From assembly GCA_900757505.1 (NCBI GenBank), contig CAAEOE010000057.1:1-55909 (forward strand): DNA of 55,909 bases. The letters are read 5' to 3'. The translations under genes and the position numbers were made by a program. Shown here piece after piece: positions 1 to 8,484 of this stretch. The stretch is from an uncultured Collinsella sp. GTDB taxonomy: Bacteria > Actinomycetota > Coriobacteriia > Coriobacteriales > Coriobacteriaceae. The first letter of the stretch is position 1; each line of letters opens with the position of its first letter. Below the pieces are notes generated by a model. The model did not search any database. It had not been told where the DNA came from and worked only from the letters and a program-made list of their open reading frames with translations.

Positions 1-544
1 GCCATTGATTTGAGAATCCTATTCTACCGGCATGTTTGCCCTGAATCCTGAAGGCCCGTTCGCCAACTCATGCGCAAGCCACCCGAGACTACTCACATTG
101 TTCACGAATGGCGAAGACCTGCGACCTGGGGTTTTGCGAGCGGTGCGCAAGCCACCCGCGTTAATTCACTTGCGATTGCAGCTGGCGGCTTGCAAGCTAA
201 AAGGCGTTTGAGTTTCAAAACGGGCGTTTTCGGCGCTATCGAGCCTCCAAAGGCGGCCAATCGCGGCCTTTGGGACAAAAACAAAAACTCAACCCACTGA
301 GTTTGAAAAAAGTTTTTGAAGTTGTCCCAGCTTTTGTCCCCGAGGCCGACGAAGCACGACATGGCGTTACCTGGCGGCACTCGATTCGAGACGGCACCGA
401 AAACTGGGCGCAACTGGAATGACCGGACGTTAAAACCGAAGCCATCGAGTGGGAGTAGCGAAAACGAGGCGATTGATTAACTCCATTCGTTTTGGTTACA
501 AGAAAACATGCTGCGCGCCTGCAGCATGAAGGAGAGGGAATCCT
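1..544. other. Leading stretch without a supported gene
   Basis: No coding region with a ribosome binding site and protein-like composition can be supported here. The stretch is less GC-rich than the genes that follow. It holds a 15-base direct repeat (see next entry), several A/T runs near 280-330, and a short hairpin (CATGCTGC at 507-514 pairing with GCAGCATG at 521-528) directly before the ribosome binding site of the flavoprotein gene. Open frames exist on both strands but none has a convincing start. It may be a dispersed intergenic repeat or a decayed gene end; the sequence alone does not decide. Confidence 0.5.
71..158. repeat. Direct repeat, 15 bases, two copies
   Basis: TGCGCAAGCCACCCG occurs at 71-85 and again at 144-158, in the same orientation, 73 bases apart. 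No gene function is evident for either copy. Confidence 0.6.
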
Positions 545-1075
545 ATGAAAATCGTTGTATTGAGTGGTAGCCCGCGTAAGGGCGCCAATACCGACACCAT
601 GGTCGAGGCGTTTGCCGAGACCGCGCGCGAGGTCGGCCATACGGTCGAGGTCATCCGCGTTGCCGGCAAAAAGATCGCTGGTTGTCTGGGATGCCAGTAC
701 TGCTTTACCCATGAGGGCACCTGCGTGCAGAAGGATGACATGGCCAACGTGATCGAGTCGCTGAAAGGCGCCGACATGGTTGTCTTCGCTTCGCCTATCT
801 ACTGGTTTGATATCACTGCGCAGGAGAAGGCCGCCATCGATCGCCTGTACGCCTTCGGTGCTACGGGCTTCCCGTTCACCAAGACGGCCCTTTTGCTCGA
901 TAGCCACAGCGAGGGCGTCTATGATGCGGCGATCGCTATGTACAAGTCAACCTGCGCGTACTGCAAGTGGGAGGACCAGGGTATTGTCACCATCAGCGGT
1001 ATGACCGAGCGCGATAGCATGGCATCGTCGCCCAAGTTGGAAGAGGTGCGAGAGCTCGCTCGCAAGCTCGCCTAA
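545..1075 (+). CDS. Iron-sulfur flavoprotein / NADPH-dependent FMN reductase family
   Basis: A 176-residue cytoplasmic redox protein of the flavodoxin-like fold. The N-terminus has the FMN phosphate-binding pattern GSPRKGANT (residues 8-16). Four cysteines follow at 47, 50, 53 and 60 in a compact C-x2-C-x2-C-x6-C arrangement, which in the Isf family binds a 4Fe-4S cluster next to FMN, so the protein probably passes electrons between ferredoxin-like donors and an unknown acceptor. The start is well set: AAGGAGAGG lies about 7 bases before the ATG. It stands alone, convergent with the ATPase gene downstream. Its partner and substrate cannot be read from the neighbourhood; without the cluster it could be a plain quinone or flavin reductase. 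Confidence 0.85.
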   Translation: MKIVVLSGSPRKGANTDTMVEAFAETAREVGHTVEVIRVAGKKIAGCLGCQYCFTHEGTCVQKDDMANVIESLKGADMVVFASPIYWFDITAQEKAAIDRLYAFGATGFPFTKTALLLDSHSEGVYDAAIAMYKSTCAYCKWEDQGIVTISGMTERDSMASSPKLEEVRELARKLA

Positions 1076-1085
1076 GGGCAAGAAG

Positions 1086-1157
1086 AACGCATGGCAATCG
1101 GTGTTGGTGGAAAATGCTTGCTATCCTTACCAAGAGGAATGCTGATTGCCATGCGTT
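1086..1157. terminator. Inverted repeat between convergent genes
   Basis: A perfect 14-base inverted repeat, AACGCATGGCAATC at 1086-1099 and its complement at 1144-1157, with a 44-base spacer. It fills the gap between two convergent genes, so it could form a 3' hairpin for either transcript, but it has no T-run and the spacer is long. Confidence 0.4.
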
Positions 1158-1184
1158 GATGCTTCCGCGGACAATTCCGGCGTG

Positions 1185-2279
1185 CTAAAACGCCTTCTCG
1201 TTCAAGAACTCCCTGAATGCGGGGATGTCAAAGCCAACGAGACCACGCCCACGTTCCCCGATGACGCCGTCCTCGAGGAGGCGGCGCTTGTATTGGCTTG
1301 CGTAGTTGCTGGCGACGCCCATGCGTTTGGCTATCTCCGAGACCCTGCTGGGACCAGAATCGGGCAGCATCGCGAGCAAAAACTCAATGTCTTTATCGGA
1401 AAGCTCCCGATAGGTCGTTTCGAGAATTCGATCACGCAGTTCCATGCGGGCAAGCAGAGAACCCTGCTGTACATCAGGTGCACTGATTATGGGCGAGTTC
1501 TCCGAAACATCCCATGTGCGATATCCGACGAGCTGCATCATATAGGGAAATCCGTCGACGGCCTTCACGGCATCCTCGAGCGCTTCTGGCGTGATTGAGC
1601 GGCCTCCGGCCTCAACGGTTTTGCGGAATGCGTTTGCAATTTCAACGTCAGTGATTCGTCCCAACTGATGATATTGGGAACGCCTGAGGAACGAGACGGA
1701 ATCGTTACGCAGCAACGCCGATACTTTGTAGGGCAGTCCTGCCATGAGTAGGGCAACTTTTTTACCTTCGCGTACAAAGTGCTGGTAAACAGAGGCAAAT
1801 TGAAGCATTTCTTCGAGATCGACGGTGACTTCATCGATGGTGATGAGAAGTCCGATGTCATGTTTTTCGAGTTGCTTAAAGATGCCATTCATGCGTGTGC
1901 GCCAGTTGCCCTGGGCCTCTTGAGCATATGTCCAATCGATGCCCACTGGACCAATTTGAACGCCGTTTATGCGCGCGTGAGGCTGTGAGAGGTAGCTATC
2001 TGCGGCTTCTTTGGTTCGCTCGATAATATCTTCGAGCATGCCTGGCATGGCGGAGACATTTGCTGCAATCCAGTCGTGTTCAAGCGCCGTTTCTGAAAGG
2101 AGCGAGAGAAGTGCCGTCTTGCCCGTTCCCCTTGCGCCAGTAAAGATGGTCGACAGGTTGGGATCTCCTGGGCCGTTGATAAAGCCACGGTTGATGTCGC
2201 GCAGGATATGCTCGCGACCCGCTAGAAAGGGAGGGACGCTTCCAAATGTTGGGGTAAAGGGGTTCTTGCTGTACTCCAT
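1185..2279 (-). CDS. Stand-alone AAA ATPase with C-terminal winged helix (Orc1/Cdc6-like architecture)
   Basis: A 364-residue predicted ATPase. Walker A is GARGTGKT (residues 48-55) and Walker B is LLITIDE ending at 149-150. The C-terminal region (about 290-350) reads as a winged helix-turn-helix (SRVSEIAKRMGVASNYASQY), so the protein likely binds DNA. The order P-loop ATPase then winged helix resembles Orc1/Cdc6-type and related archaeal-class ATPases found as orphan genes in bacteria; the cellular role is unknown. An upstream extension to 2333 is open, but the start at 2279 has AAAGGAG at the right distance and the extension runs through a tandem repeat. That repeat (2289-2344) sits immediately before the start and may be its own binding site. 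No partner gene is evident. Confidence 0.8.
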   Translation of the reverse strand: MEYSKNPFTPTFGSVPPFLAGREHILRDINRGFINGPGDPNLSTIFTGARGTGKTALLSLLSETALEHDWIAANVSAMPGMLEDIIERTKEAADSYLSQPHARINGVQIGPVGIDWTYAQEAQGNWRTRMNGIFKQLEKHDIGLLITIDEVTVDLEEMLQFASVYQHFVREGKKVALLMAGLPYKVSALLRNDSVSFLRRSQYHQLGRITDVEIANAFRKTVEAGGRSITPEALEDAVKAVDGFPYMMQLVGYRTWDVSENSPIISAPDVQQGSLLARMELRDRILETTYRELSDKDIEFLLAMLPDSGPSRVSEIAKRMGVASNYASQYKRRLLEDGVIGERGRGLVGFDIPAFREFLNEKAF

Positions 2280-2288
2280 GGTAGCTCC

Positions 2289-2344
2289 TTTGCAGGTTTT
2301 GCTAATTTTTGCAAGTTTTGCTAACTTTTGCAAGTTTTGCTAAC
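2289..2344. repeat. Tandem repeat of TTTTGC units directly upstream of the ATPase gene
   Basis: Two perfect 19-base copies of TTTTGCAAGTTTTGCTAAC (2307-2325, 2326-2344) and one degenerate copy (2289-2306). Each copy holds two TTTTGC-like cores, giving six cores spaced 8-10 bases apart, close to one DNA helical turn. The array ends about 9 bases before the ATPase start codon, overlapping the ribosome binding site region. The likely reading is an operator or origin-like binding array for the winged-helix ATPase. Confidence 0.8.
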
Positions 2345-2379
2345 GACTGACCAAAGGGCATCGAAGTAGTGACGCTGAC

Positions 2380-2430
2380 ATTTTTTACGCAGAAAAATAA
2401 GCAGAAATCAATTTATCTGCGTTAAAAAAT
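2380..2430. repeat. Imperfect AT-rich inverted repeat upstream of the ATPase gene
   Basis: ATTTTTTACGCAGAAAAAT (2380-2398) faces the near-complement of ATTTATCTGCGTTAAAAAAT (2411-2430). It lies between the TTTTGC array and the parC terminator, so it is in the promoter zone of the ATPase gene and could be a regulator site. Confidence 0.5.
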
Positions 2431-2439
2431 AGTTGAGAA

Positions 2440-2490
2440 GAAAAACGACGAGTCCCGGGCGCAATGCCGTTGCGTTCCGGGCCTCGTCGC
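2440..2490 (-). terminator. Rho-independent terminator of parC
   Basis: On the minus strand a GC-rich stem (arms 2446-2464 and 2470-2489, CGACGAG at the base) is followed by a T-run (AAAAA on the plus strand at 2441-2445). It sits about 40 bases after the parC stop codon. Confidence 0.85.
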
Positions 2491-2526
2491 TTTGCGAAGT
2501 ATCTAACGATCTCGTTGCCGTGGTAC

Positions 2527-4767
2527 CTAGTCAAACAAACTCGGCATGTCGTTTTCCTTCATGAGGGCACCGGCAGAAGGTAGGCTCTGCGCGGTGAACT
2601 TTTCGGCCGAGACGCCGGCGCCGAGGATCTCCTCGGTCGTGCCGACGGTGGTGACCGAGCGGCCCTTCTTGGCCGTAAAGGCCTGGACGCCCTGCGTGTT
2701 GGTGGTCGTCTTGGTCTTGAGCAGCGACGTGTTGAAGTTCATCAGGCGGTAGTCGCTCGAGACCAGCGCGAGGTCGCGGTCCTCCTTGAGCACCTGCGCA
2801 TACAGCAGCTTGCTGCCGCCGTAGATGGCGTTCTTAAGGCGCTTGCGGTTGGTCTTGGTAACGTATCCAGAAAGCGCGACACGCACCACGCGGCCGTTCT
2901 CAAAGACGAACAGCACGTCGGCCTTGTAGTCCTCGGGGTCGATGACCCAGATGACGCTCTCGTCGGGTTCCATCTCGAGATCGGTCGGAAGGTACGAGCC
3001 CAGCTGGGCCGACTTGGTATCCTCAAACGCCGCGACCTTGCACTTGTACACCTGGCTCTTATTGGTAAAGACCAGCAGCTCGTGCGTGTTGGAGGACGGG
3101 AACTCGATAAAGGGCTTGTCGCCGTCCTTGTACTTGAGCGTGGTCGCCTTCTTGAGCACGCGGTCCGTCATCTTCTTAAGGTAGCCATCGCGCGAGAGCA
3201 TGATGGTGACCGGGTACTCCTCGACCTCGGGCTCCAAGCTTACCTCGATAACCTCATGGGGCTCGATCCTGCCCGTGCGGCGCGGCATCACGTACTTTTT
3301 GTTGACCGCGGCCAGCTCGTCGCTGATGACCTTCTTGATGTTGTCCTCGCTCGAAAGGATCTCCTCGAGCTCGGCGATCTCGCCCTCGAGCTTGGCAATG
3401 TCCTTGGTGCGGTTGAGGATGTATTCCTCGTTGATGTTGCGGAGCTTGAGCTCGGCGACAAACTCGGCCTGGGTCTCGTCGATGTCGAAACCCTTCATAA
3501 GGTTGGGTACAACCTCTGCCTCGAGCTTAGTGCCGCGGATGATGGCGATAGCCTTGTCGATGTCGAGCAGAATTGCCTCAAGGCCGTGCAGCAGGTGCAG
3601 GCGCTCGGACTTTTTGCCCAGGTCAAAGTTAATGCGGCGACGCGTGGACTCAATACGCCACTTGACCCACTCGTGCAAGATCTGGCGCACGCCCATAACG
3701 CGAGGGTAACCATCGACCAGCACGTTGAAGTTGCACGAGAACGAATCCTGCAGCGTGGTCGAGCGATAGAGCTTGGCCATGAGCTTGTCGGGGTCGACAC
3801 CGCGCTTAAGGTCGATGGCGATACGCAGACCCGAAAGGTCGGTTTCATCGCGGATGTCTGCGATCTCCTTGACCTTGCCCTCCTTGGAGAGCTTGACGAT
3901 GCGCTCGATGATGACATCGGTCTTGGTGGTGTAGGGGATCTCGTAGACCTCGATGATGCGCTCTTCGGGAATCCAGCGCCAGCGGGAGCGAATCTGGAAG
4001 CTGCCCAGGCCGGTCTCGACGATCTTCTCCATCTCCTCGCGGCGGTAGATAATCTCGCCGCCGGTCGAGAAGTCGGGCATGGGCATGTACTCGAGCAGGT
4101 CGCAGTCGGGATCCTGCAGGTAGTGCATCGTGGCGGTGCAGACCTCGTTGAGGTTGAAACCGCAGATGTCGGACGCCATGGCGACGCCGATGCCCTTATT
4201 GGCCGAGACAAGGATGTTGGGGAACGTGGTGGGCAGCAGGCGCGGCTCCTTCATGGCGCCGTCGTAGCTGTCGACGAAGTCGACCGGGTCCTTGTCGATG
4301 TCCTTGAAGATCTCGGCGCTGATGGGGGAGAGCTTGGCCTCGGTGTAACGCGAGGCGGCGTAGCTCAGGTCGCCCGAATAGTACTTGCCAAAGTTGCCCT
4401 TCGACTCCACGAAGGGGGCAAGCAGCGCTTCGTTGCCCGTCGCCAGGCGCACCATCGTTTCGTAGATCGCGGCATCGCCGTGCGGGTTGAGCTTCATGGT
4501 CTGACCCACGATGTTGGCGCTCTTTTGGCGCTCGCCCTTGAGCAGGCCCATCTTGTACATAGTGTAGAGCAGCTTGCGGTGCGAGGGCTTAAAGCCGTCG
4601 ATCTCGGGGAATGCACGCGAGACGTTGACGCTCATAGCGTAGGGCATGTAGTTGACCTCGAGCGTCTGCGTAATCGGCTGGTCGGTGACCTCGGAGTGCA
4701 GGCCGATGACGTTCTCGGCGTTGACCTGCTTTTTCTTTGGCTGGTTCTTCGTCTTCTTCTTTGCCAC
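2527..4767 (-). CDS. parC: DNA topoisomerase IV / gyrase-like subunit A
   Basis: A 746-residue type IIA topoisomerase A subunit, which cuts and rejoins DNA through a tyrosine. The catalytic motif is AASRYTEAKLS with Tyr141. The winged-helix quinolone region reads HGDAAIYE (96-103). The C-terminal beta-propeller region (about 520-746) has no GyrA-box of the QRRGGKG type, and the protein is shorter than usual GyrA (about 820 or more), which favours a topoisomerase IV or paralogous role over gyrase. It starts with GTG at 4767, preceded by AGAGGAAATC. The parE-like partner gene lies just upstream on the same strand with a 45-base gap, so the two form an operon. A lysine-rich N-terminus (MAKKKTKNQPKKK) precedes the domain. 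It is clearly type IIA; the ParC versus second-GyrA name is less certain. Confidence 0.85.
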   Translation of the reverse strand: MAKKKTKNQPKKKQVNAENVIGLHSEVTDQPITQTLEVNYMPYAMSVNVSRAFPEIDGFKPSHRKLLYTMYKMGLLKGERQKSANIVGQTMKLNPHGDAAIYETMVRLATGNEALLAPFVESKGNFGKYYSGDLSYAASRYTEAKLSPISAEIFKDIDKDPVDFVDSYDGAMKEPRLLPTTFPNILVSANKGIGVAMASDICGFNLNEVCTATMHYLQDPDCDLLEYMPMPDFSTGGEIIYRREEMEKIVETGLGSFQIRSRWRWIPEERIIEVYEIPYTTKTDVIIERIVKLSKEGKVKEIADIRDETDLSGLRIAIDLKRGVDPDKLMAKLYRSTTLQDSFSCNFNVLVDGYPRVMGVRQILHEWVKWRIESTRRRINFDLGKKSERLHLLHGLEAILLDIDKAIAIIRGTKLEAEVVPNLMKGFDIDETQAEFVAELKLRNINEEYILNRTKDIAKLEGEIAELEEILSSEDNIKKVISDELAAVNKKYVMPRRTGRIEPHEVIEVSLEPEVEEYPVTIMLSRDGYLKKMTDRVLKKATTLKYKDGDKPFIEFPSSNTHELLVFTNKSQVYKCKVAAFEDTKSAQLGSYLPTDLEMEPDESVIWVIDPEDYKADVLFVFENGRVVRVALSGYVTKTNRKRLKNAIYGGSKLLYAQVLKEDRDLALVSSDYRLMNFNTSLLKTKTTTNTQGVQAFTAKKGRSVTTVGTTEEILGAGVSAEKFTAQSLPSAGALMKENDMPSLFD

Positions 4768-4812
4768 GATTTCCTCTTGAACTTCTTATAGGCCGTCGTT
4801 ATCGATTTGCTG

Positions 4813-6810
4813 CTACTGCAGGTCCAGCTGGTCCAGGTATTCCTTGCCGTGCTCGGAGATATGGCGCTTGCGGCCCGCCTCGTCGTTGCCCAGCAAAAGG
4901 TTGAACATGGTTTCCATCTTGGTGACGTCCTCGGGCTCCACCTTGATCAGGCGGCGCGTCTCGGGATTCATAGTGGTGAGCCACATCATGTCCGGGTCGT
5001 TCTCACCAAGACCCTTGGAGCGGTTGATAGAGCACTTCTGGTCGCCGATTTCCTTGAGGATGCCGTTTTTCTCGAGCTCGGTGTAGGCAAAGTAGGTCTT
5101 CTCTTTGCAGTTGATCTCGTAGAGCGGCGATTCGGCGATATACACATAACCTTCGTCGATAAGCGTGGGCACTAGGCGGTAGAGCATGGTGAGCACGAGC
5201 GTGCGGATGTGATAGCCGTCGACGTCGGCGTCCGTACAGATGATGACCTTGTTCCAGTTGAGGTTGTCCAGGTCAAAGGCACCAAGGTTCTTGATGCGCT
5301 TGTCCTTGATCTCCACGCCGCAGCCCAGCACGCGCATAAGGTCCATGATGATGTCGGACTTAAAGATGCGCGGGTAGTCCTCCTTTAGGCAGTTGAGGAT
5401 CTTGCCGCGGACGGGCATAACGCCCTGGAACTCGGCGTCGCGCGACGTTCGGATGGCGCCAGCTGCCGAGTCGCCCTCTACGATGTAGATCTCGCGACGG
5501 TTTTTGTCCTTGGAACGGCAGTCGATGAACTTCTGCACGCGGTTGGCCATGTCGGTCTTCTGCTGCAGGTTGGTTTTGATGCTCTGGCGGGTCTTCTCGG
5601 CGTTCTCACGCGAGCGCTTGTTGATGAGCACCTGCTCCACAATCTTGTTGGCGGCGTCTTTGTTCTCGATCAAATAGGTCGAGAGACGCTCCTTAAAGAA
5701 GGCGGTCATGGCCTGCTGGATAAAGCGGTTATTGATAGCCTTCTTGGTCTGGTTTTCGTAGGACGTCTGGGTGGAGAAGCAGTTGGTCACCAGTACCAGG
5801 CAGTCCTGGACGTCCTGCCATTTGATGCCGCTCTCGTTTTTGTTGTACTTGCCCTGTTGCTTGATGTAGGCGTCGACGGCGCTGGTCAGAGCACTGCGGG
5901 CCGCCTTCTCGGGCGAACCGCCGTTCTCGAGCCAGGAGGAATTGTGGTAGTACTCCTGCATCATGAAAGTGCGCGAGAAGCACATGCAAGCAGTGATTTT
6001 TACGTTGTAATCGGGCAGGTCCTCGCGATCGCGACCGCGACGGTCGGCCTCGATAAAGAAGGGCTCGGTAAGGTAGTCGGTACCGACCTTCTCGAGCACG
6101 TAGTCCTCGATGCCCTTGGGATAGCAAAAATCCTCTTCGGAAAACTCGCCATCGTCGCCCTCGATGCGCAGGCGGAAGGTCACGTTGGCGTTGACCACGG
6201 CCTGACGGCGCATGGTCTCGCGATACCAGTCGTGGGGAATGCTAATCGAGGTAAAGACCTCAAGATCGGGGCGCCACTTGATGGTGGTGCCGGTGCGGTT
6301 CTCGTCGCTGGGCTCAATCTCGAGTGCCTTCTTCTTGGCGCCGACGACCTTGCCTTTCTTAAAGTGCAGGGAGTACTTGTTGCCGTCGCGCCAGACGGTG
6401 ACGTCCATGTACTCGGAAGCGTACTGGGTCGCGCACGAGCCCAGGCCGTTGGTGCCGAGCGAGAAGTCGTAGTCGCCGCCCTGGTTGTTGTTGTACTTGC
6501 CGCCGGCGTAGAGCTCGCAGAAGACGAGCTCCCAGTTAAAGCGCTTCTCGGAAGGGTTCCAGTCGAGCGGGCAGCCACGGCCATTGTCCTCTACCTGAAT
6601 AGAGCCATCGCGAAAGGCGGTGAGGGTGATGAGCTTGCCGTAGCCCTGGCGCGCCTCGTCAACGGCGTTGGACAGGATCTCGAAGGCGGCATGCGCGCAA
6701 CCGTCGAGTCCGTCCGAGCCAAAGATGACGGCGGGGCGCAGGCGTACGCGCTCCTCGTCCTTGAGCTGGCGGATACTGTCGTTACCATAGTTTGCGGTGT
6801 TTTTTGCCAT
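4813..6810 (-). CDS. parE: DNA topoisomerase IV / gyrase-like subunit B
   Basis: A 665-residue ATPase subunit of a type IIA topoisomerase. The GHKL ATPase site is visible: Glu44 and Asn48 in FEILSNAVDEA, DNGRG, and GTNGLGS. The TOPRIM metal site is present as EGDSAAG (usually EGDSAGG) and DADVDGYHIRTL. It ends in a short C-terminus typical of ParE and Gram-positive GyrB. An open extension reaches 6909, but MAKNTANYGN at 6810 is the most family-like start; AAAGGAG lies about 16 bases before it, which is rather far, so 6849 is a weaker alternative. The subunit A gene follows 45 bases downstream. Together they relax or decatenate DNA at the expense of ATP. Confidence 0.85.
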   Translation of the reverse strand: MAKNTANYGNDSIRQLKDEERVRLRPAVIFGSDGLDGCAHAAFEILSNAVDEARQGYGKLITLTAFRDGSIQVEDNGRGCPLDWNPSEKRFNWELVFCELYAGGKYNNNQGGDYDFSLGTNGLGSCATQYASEYMDVTVWRDGNKYSLHFKKGKVVGAKKKALEIEPSDENRTGTTIKWRPDLEVFTSISIPHDWYRETMRRQAVVNANVTFRLRIEGDDGEFSEEDFCYPKGIEDYVLEKVGTDYLTEPFFIEADRRGRDREDLPDYNVKITACMCFSRTFMMQEYYHNSSWLENGGSPEKAARSALTSAVDAYIKQQGKYNKNESGIKWQDVQDCLVLVTNCFSTQTSYENQTKKAINNRFIQQAMTAFFKERLSTYLIENKDAANKIVEQVLINKRSRENAEKTRQSIKTNLQQKTDMANRVQKFIDCRSKDKNRREIYIVEGDSAAGAIRTSRDAEFQGVMPVRGKILNCLKEDYPRIFKSDIIMDLMRVLGCGVEIKDKRIKNLGAFDLDNLNWNKVIICTDADVDGYHIRTLVLTMLYRLVPTLIDEGYVYIAESPLYEINCKEKTYFAYTELEKNGILKEIGDQKCSINRSKGLGENDPDMMWLTTMNPETRRLIKVEPEDVTKMETMFNLLLGNDEAGRKRHISEHGKEYLDQLDLQ

Positions 6811-6962
6811 ACTCGCTCTCTCGGTGCTCCTTTGCTGCGTTTTAGTCATATAGATAGTCAAGGTAGCATAGCCCAGGCCTTGGGCGATTCCAACCAACAC
6901 GAATTCCATCGAACAATAGTTCGATTAGATAATGGATGCTTGGGATGCGGGTGGGGTCTGTC

Positions 6963-8345
6963 CTATTCAAACATCTGCGGCAGGTCGATGAAGACGGTTC
7001 GATCGCTTTCGTCAGCTTCGAAGCCCGAACGGGAGAAGAATCCGTAGCGATGGCATTTGAGCCCCGTTGCCTCGACTTGGGTGATTTCCTCGTCGACCAT
7101 TTTTTGCGTGACGGGGGATTTGCGGAACTTTGCTTCGTAGAATGCGTAGCCCTCGGGGTCTTGCGTTACCACATCGAATTCGCCGCTCGTTTTGTTTGCG
7201 GGATCGTCGTACCAGTACTTGCCTATGGCATCGAAAGCCGGTTCGATCTTGCCAGTCCTGTTTTGCCGTACGAGGTATTGACGGCAGATCTCCTCGAACA
7301 TATGTGGAGTGTAGTTTTCCTCGAAGTCTTGGGAGACGTGACGATCATAGAAGACTTCCGGGTCGAGCAGCTGACGCGCAGAAGCATTGCGGAAGACGTA
7401 GCGATAGTAAAAGAGCGAAAGTGGGTCCACCACAAAGTAGCCAGACTTGCGCTTATTCGTAGGGTCGTTGATGGGTGCACGCTTTTGGACGATTTCGAGT
7501 GACATGAGCTTGTCGAGTACGTCTGCCATGGCCGGACCGCTCGAGACGTGCGACTGTGCCAGCACGTCCCCCCAACGGGAGTAACCTTGTGCGAGAGCCC
7601 CGAAAACTTCGTTGGCGTTGGTCATCTTCGAGATCTCGGCGTTGAGATAGGACGGTACTTCGCTTTCTAAGCGGGCGCCAGGTTCTGTGACGAGCTCGAT
7701 GATATTGTCGCGTACGCTTTGGGACTGATCGATGAGGCGATTGTAAAAGGGGATGCCGCCAAAAACGCTATAGAGCCGCACCTTGTCCTCGGGTGAGAAC
7801 GCGGGATAGAACTTTGCAGCGTCAAAGTAATCCATGGGCTTAAGCTCAAGCGCGAGATCAATTCGCCCGTAGAGGGGGCTTTCATGCTCGATGAGAGATT
7901 TCATAATCTCAACATAGGAGCCGCACAGGACAATGTTTAAACGTGAGTCTTCCCTGTGAGCGTCGATTGAGGTCTGGAGAATGCTGTCTAAGCCTTTAAC
8001 CGCATCTCTCAAGTAGGGGTATTCGTCGAGAACGAGGGTAATGTTCTTGTCTTTGGCTTGGGCAAACAGAAATTCGATGAGCTCGCGGATGCCCGTGAAG
8101 GCGAGCGGAGGAAAGCTTAGCGCTCCAGCAGCAAGGGCGGACAGACTCTCGAGGTTGTCTGCCTCGGAGGTTTGGCGGCACTCGTAATAGATCGTTGCGA
8201 CGTCCGATAAATCGGTTAGCGCCTGCTTGATGAGCTCACTTTTGCCGACGCGACGCCTTCCGTAAATGAGAACATTGCGCTGCTCGGGCGCATTGAGTGT
8301 TTTCTTAATACGGGCGAGTTCAAGCTCCCTGCCAATGAATTCCAC
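6963..8345 (-). CDS. Archaeal-type ATPase with C-terminal DUF234 nuclease-like domain
   Basis: A 460-residue stand-alone ATPase. Walker A is GRRRVGKS (29-36) and Walker B is ITLVLDEY (Asp107-Glu108). The middle part carries helix-turn-helix-like segments (about 245-300). The C-terminus, GEFDVV (Asp391) followed by YEAKF (Glu404, Lys406), matches a PD-(D/E)xK-type fold as in DUF234 proteins, which pair with this ATPase class. The biological role of the family is unsettled; links to DNA processing or mobile elements have been suggested. The start is a GTG at 8345 preceded by GGAAGGAA. Four 18-base palindromes lie immediately upstream (8348-8449), suggesting self-regulation. It ends 152 bases upstream of the parE start, on the same strand. 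Confidence 0.85.
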   Translation of the reverse strand: MEFIGRELELARIKKTLNAPEQRNVLIYGRRRVGKSELIKQALTDLSDVATIYYECRQTSEADNLESLSALAAGALSFPPLAFTGIRELIEFLFAQAKDKNITLVLDEYPYLRDAVKGLDSILQTSIDAHREDSRLNIVLCGSYVEIMKSLIEHESPLYGRIDLALELKPMDYFDAAKFYPAFSPEDKVRLYSVFGGIPFYNRLIDQSQSVRDNIIELVTEPGARLESEVPSYLNAEISKMTNANEVFGALAQGYSRWGDVLAQSHVSSGPAMADVLDKLMSLEIVQKRAPINDPTNKRKSGYFVVDPLSLFYYRYVFRNASARQLLDPEVFYDRHVSQDFEENYTPHMFEEICRQYLVRQNRTGKIEPAFDAIGKYWYDDPANKTSGEFDVVTQDPEGYAFYEAKFRKSPVTQKMVDEEITQVEATGLKCHRYGFFSRSGFEADESDRTVFIDLPQMFE

Positions 8346-8347
8346 TT

Positions 8348-8449
8348 ACTCGGTTCCTTCCGACTCGGTTTTGTCCGAGTTAATTGTATCGCATGAACAA
8401 GTTTATGCTCGAGTTTACTCGGACAAAACCGAGTCGGTTCTGTCCGAGT
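8348..8449. promoter_or_regulatory. Four nested palindromes ACTCGG-N6-CCGAGT upstream of the DUF234 ATPase
   Basis: Four 18-base palindromes of the form ACTCGG-N6-CCGAGT lie at 8348-8365, 8363-8380, 8417-8434 and 8432-8449. They form two overlapping pairs that share three bases, and the second pair is the mirror image of the first. A 36-base AT-richer spacer (8381-8416) lies between and includes TACAAT on the minus strand, a possible -10 box for the ATPase. One copy covers the ribosome binding site zone. This is a typical layout for a cooperative repressor or origin-binding protein. Confidence 0.8.
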
Positions 8450-8484
8450 AAGTTTGAATAGCGAATCGAAATTGTTATGTCCAC

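Noticed and set aside
361..480. 39-codon frame in the leading stretch
   Set aside because: No ribosome site, polar low-complexity content and no helix or motif.
3082..4791. Long open frame opposite parC
   Set aside because: It lies antisense over the whole topoisomerase gene, has a Val/Leu/Asp-rich composition with no domain, and no ribosome site. It is an outcome of GC-rich codon use in the real gene.
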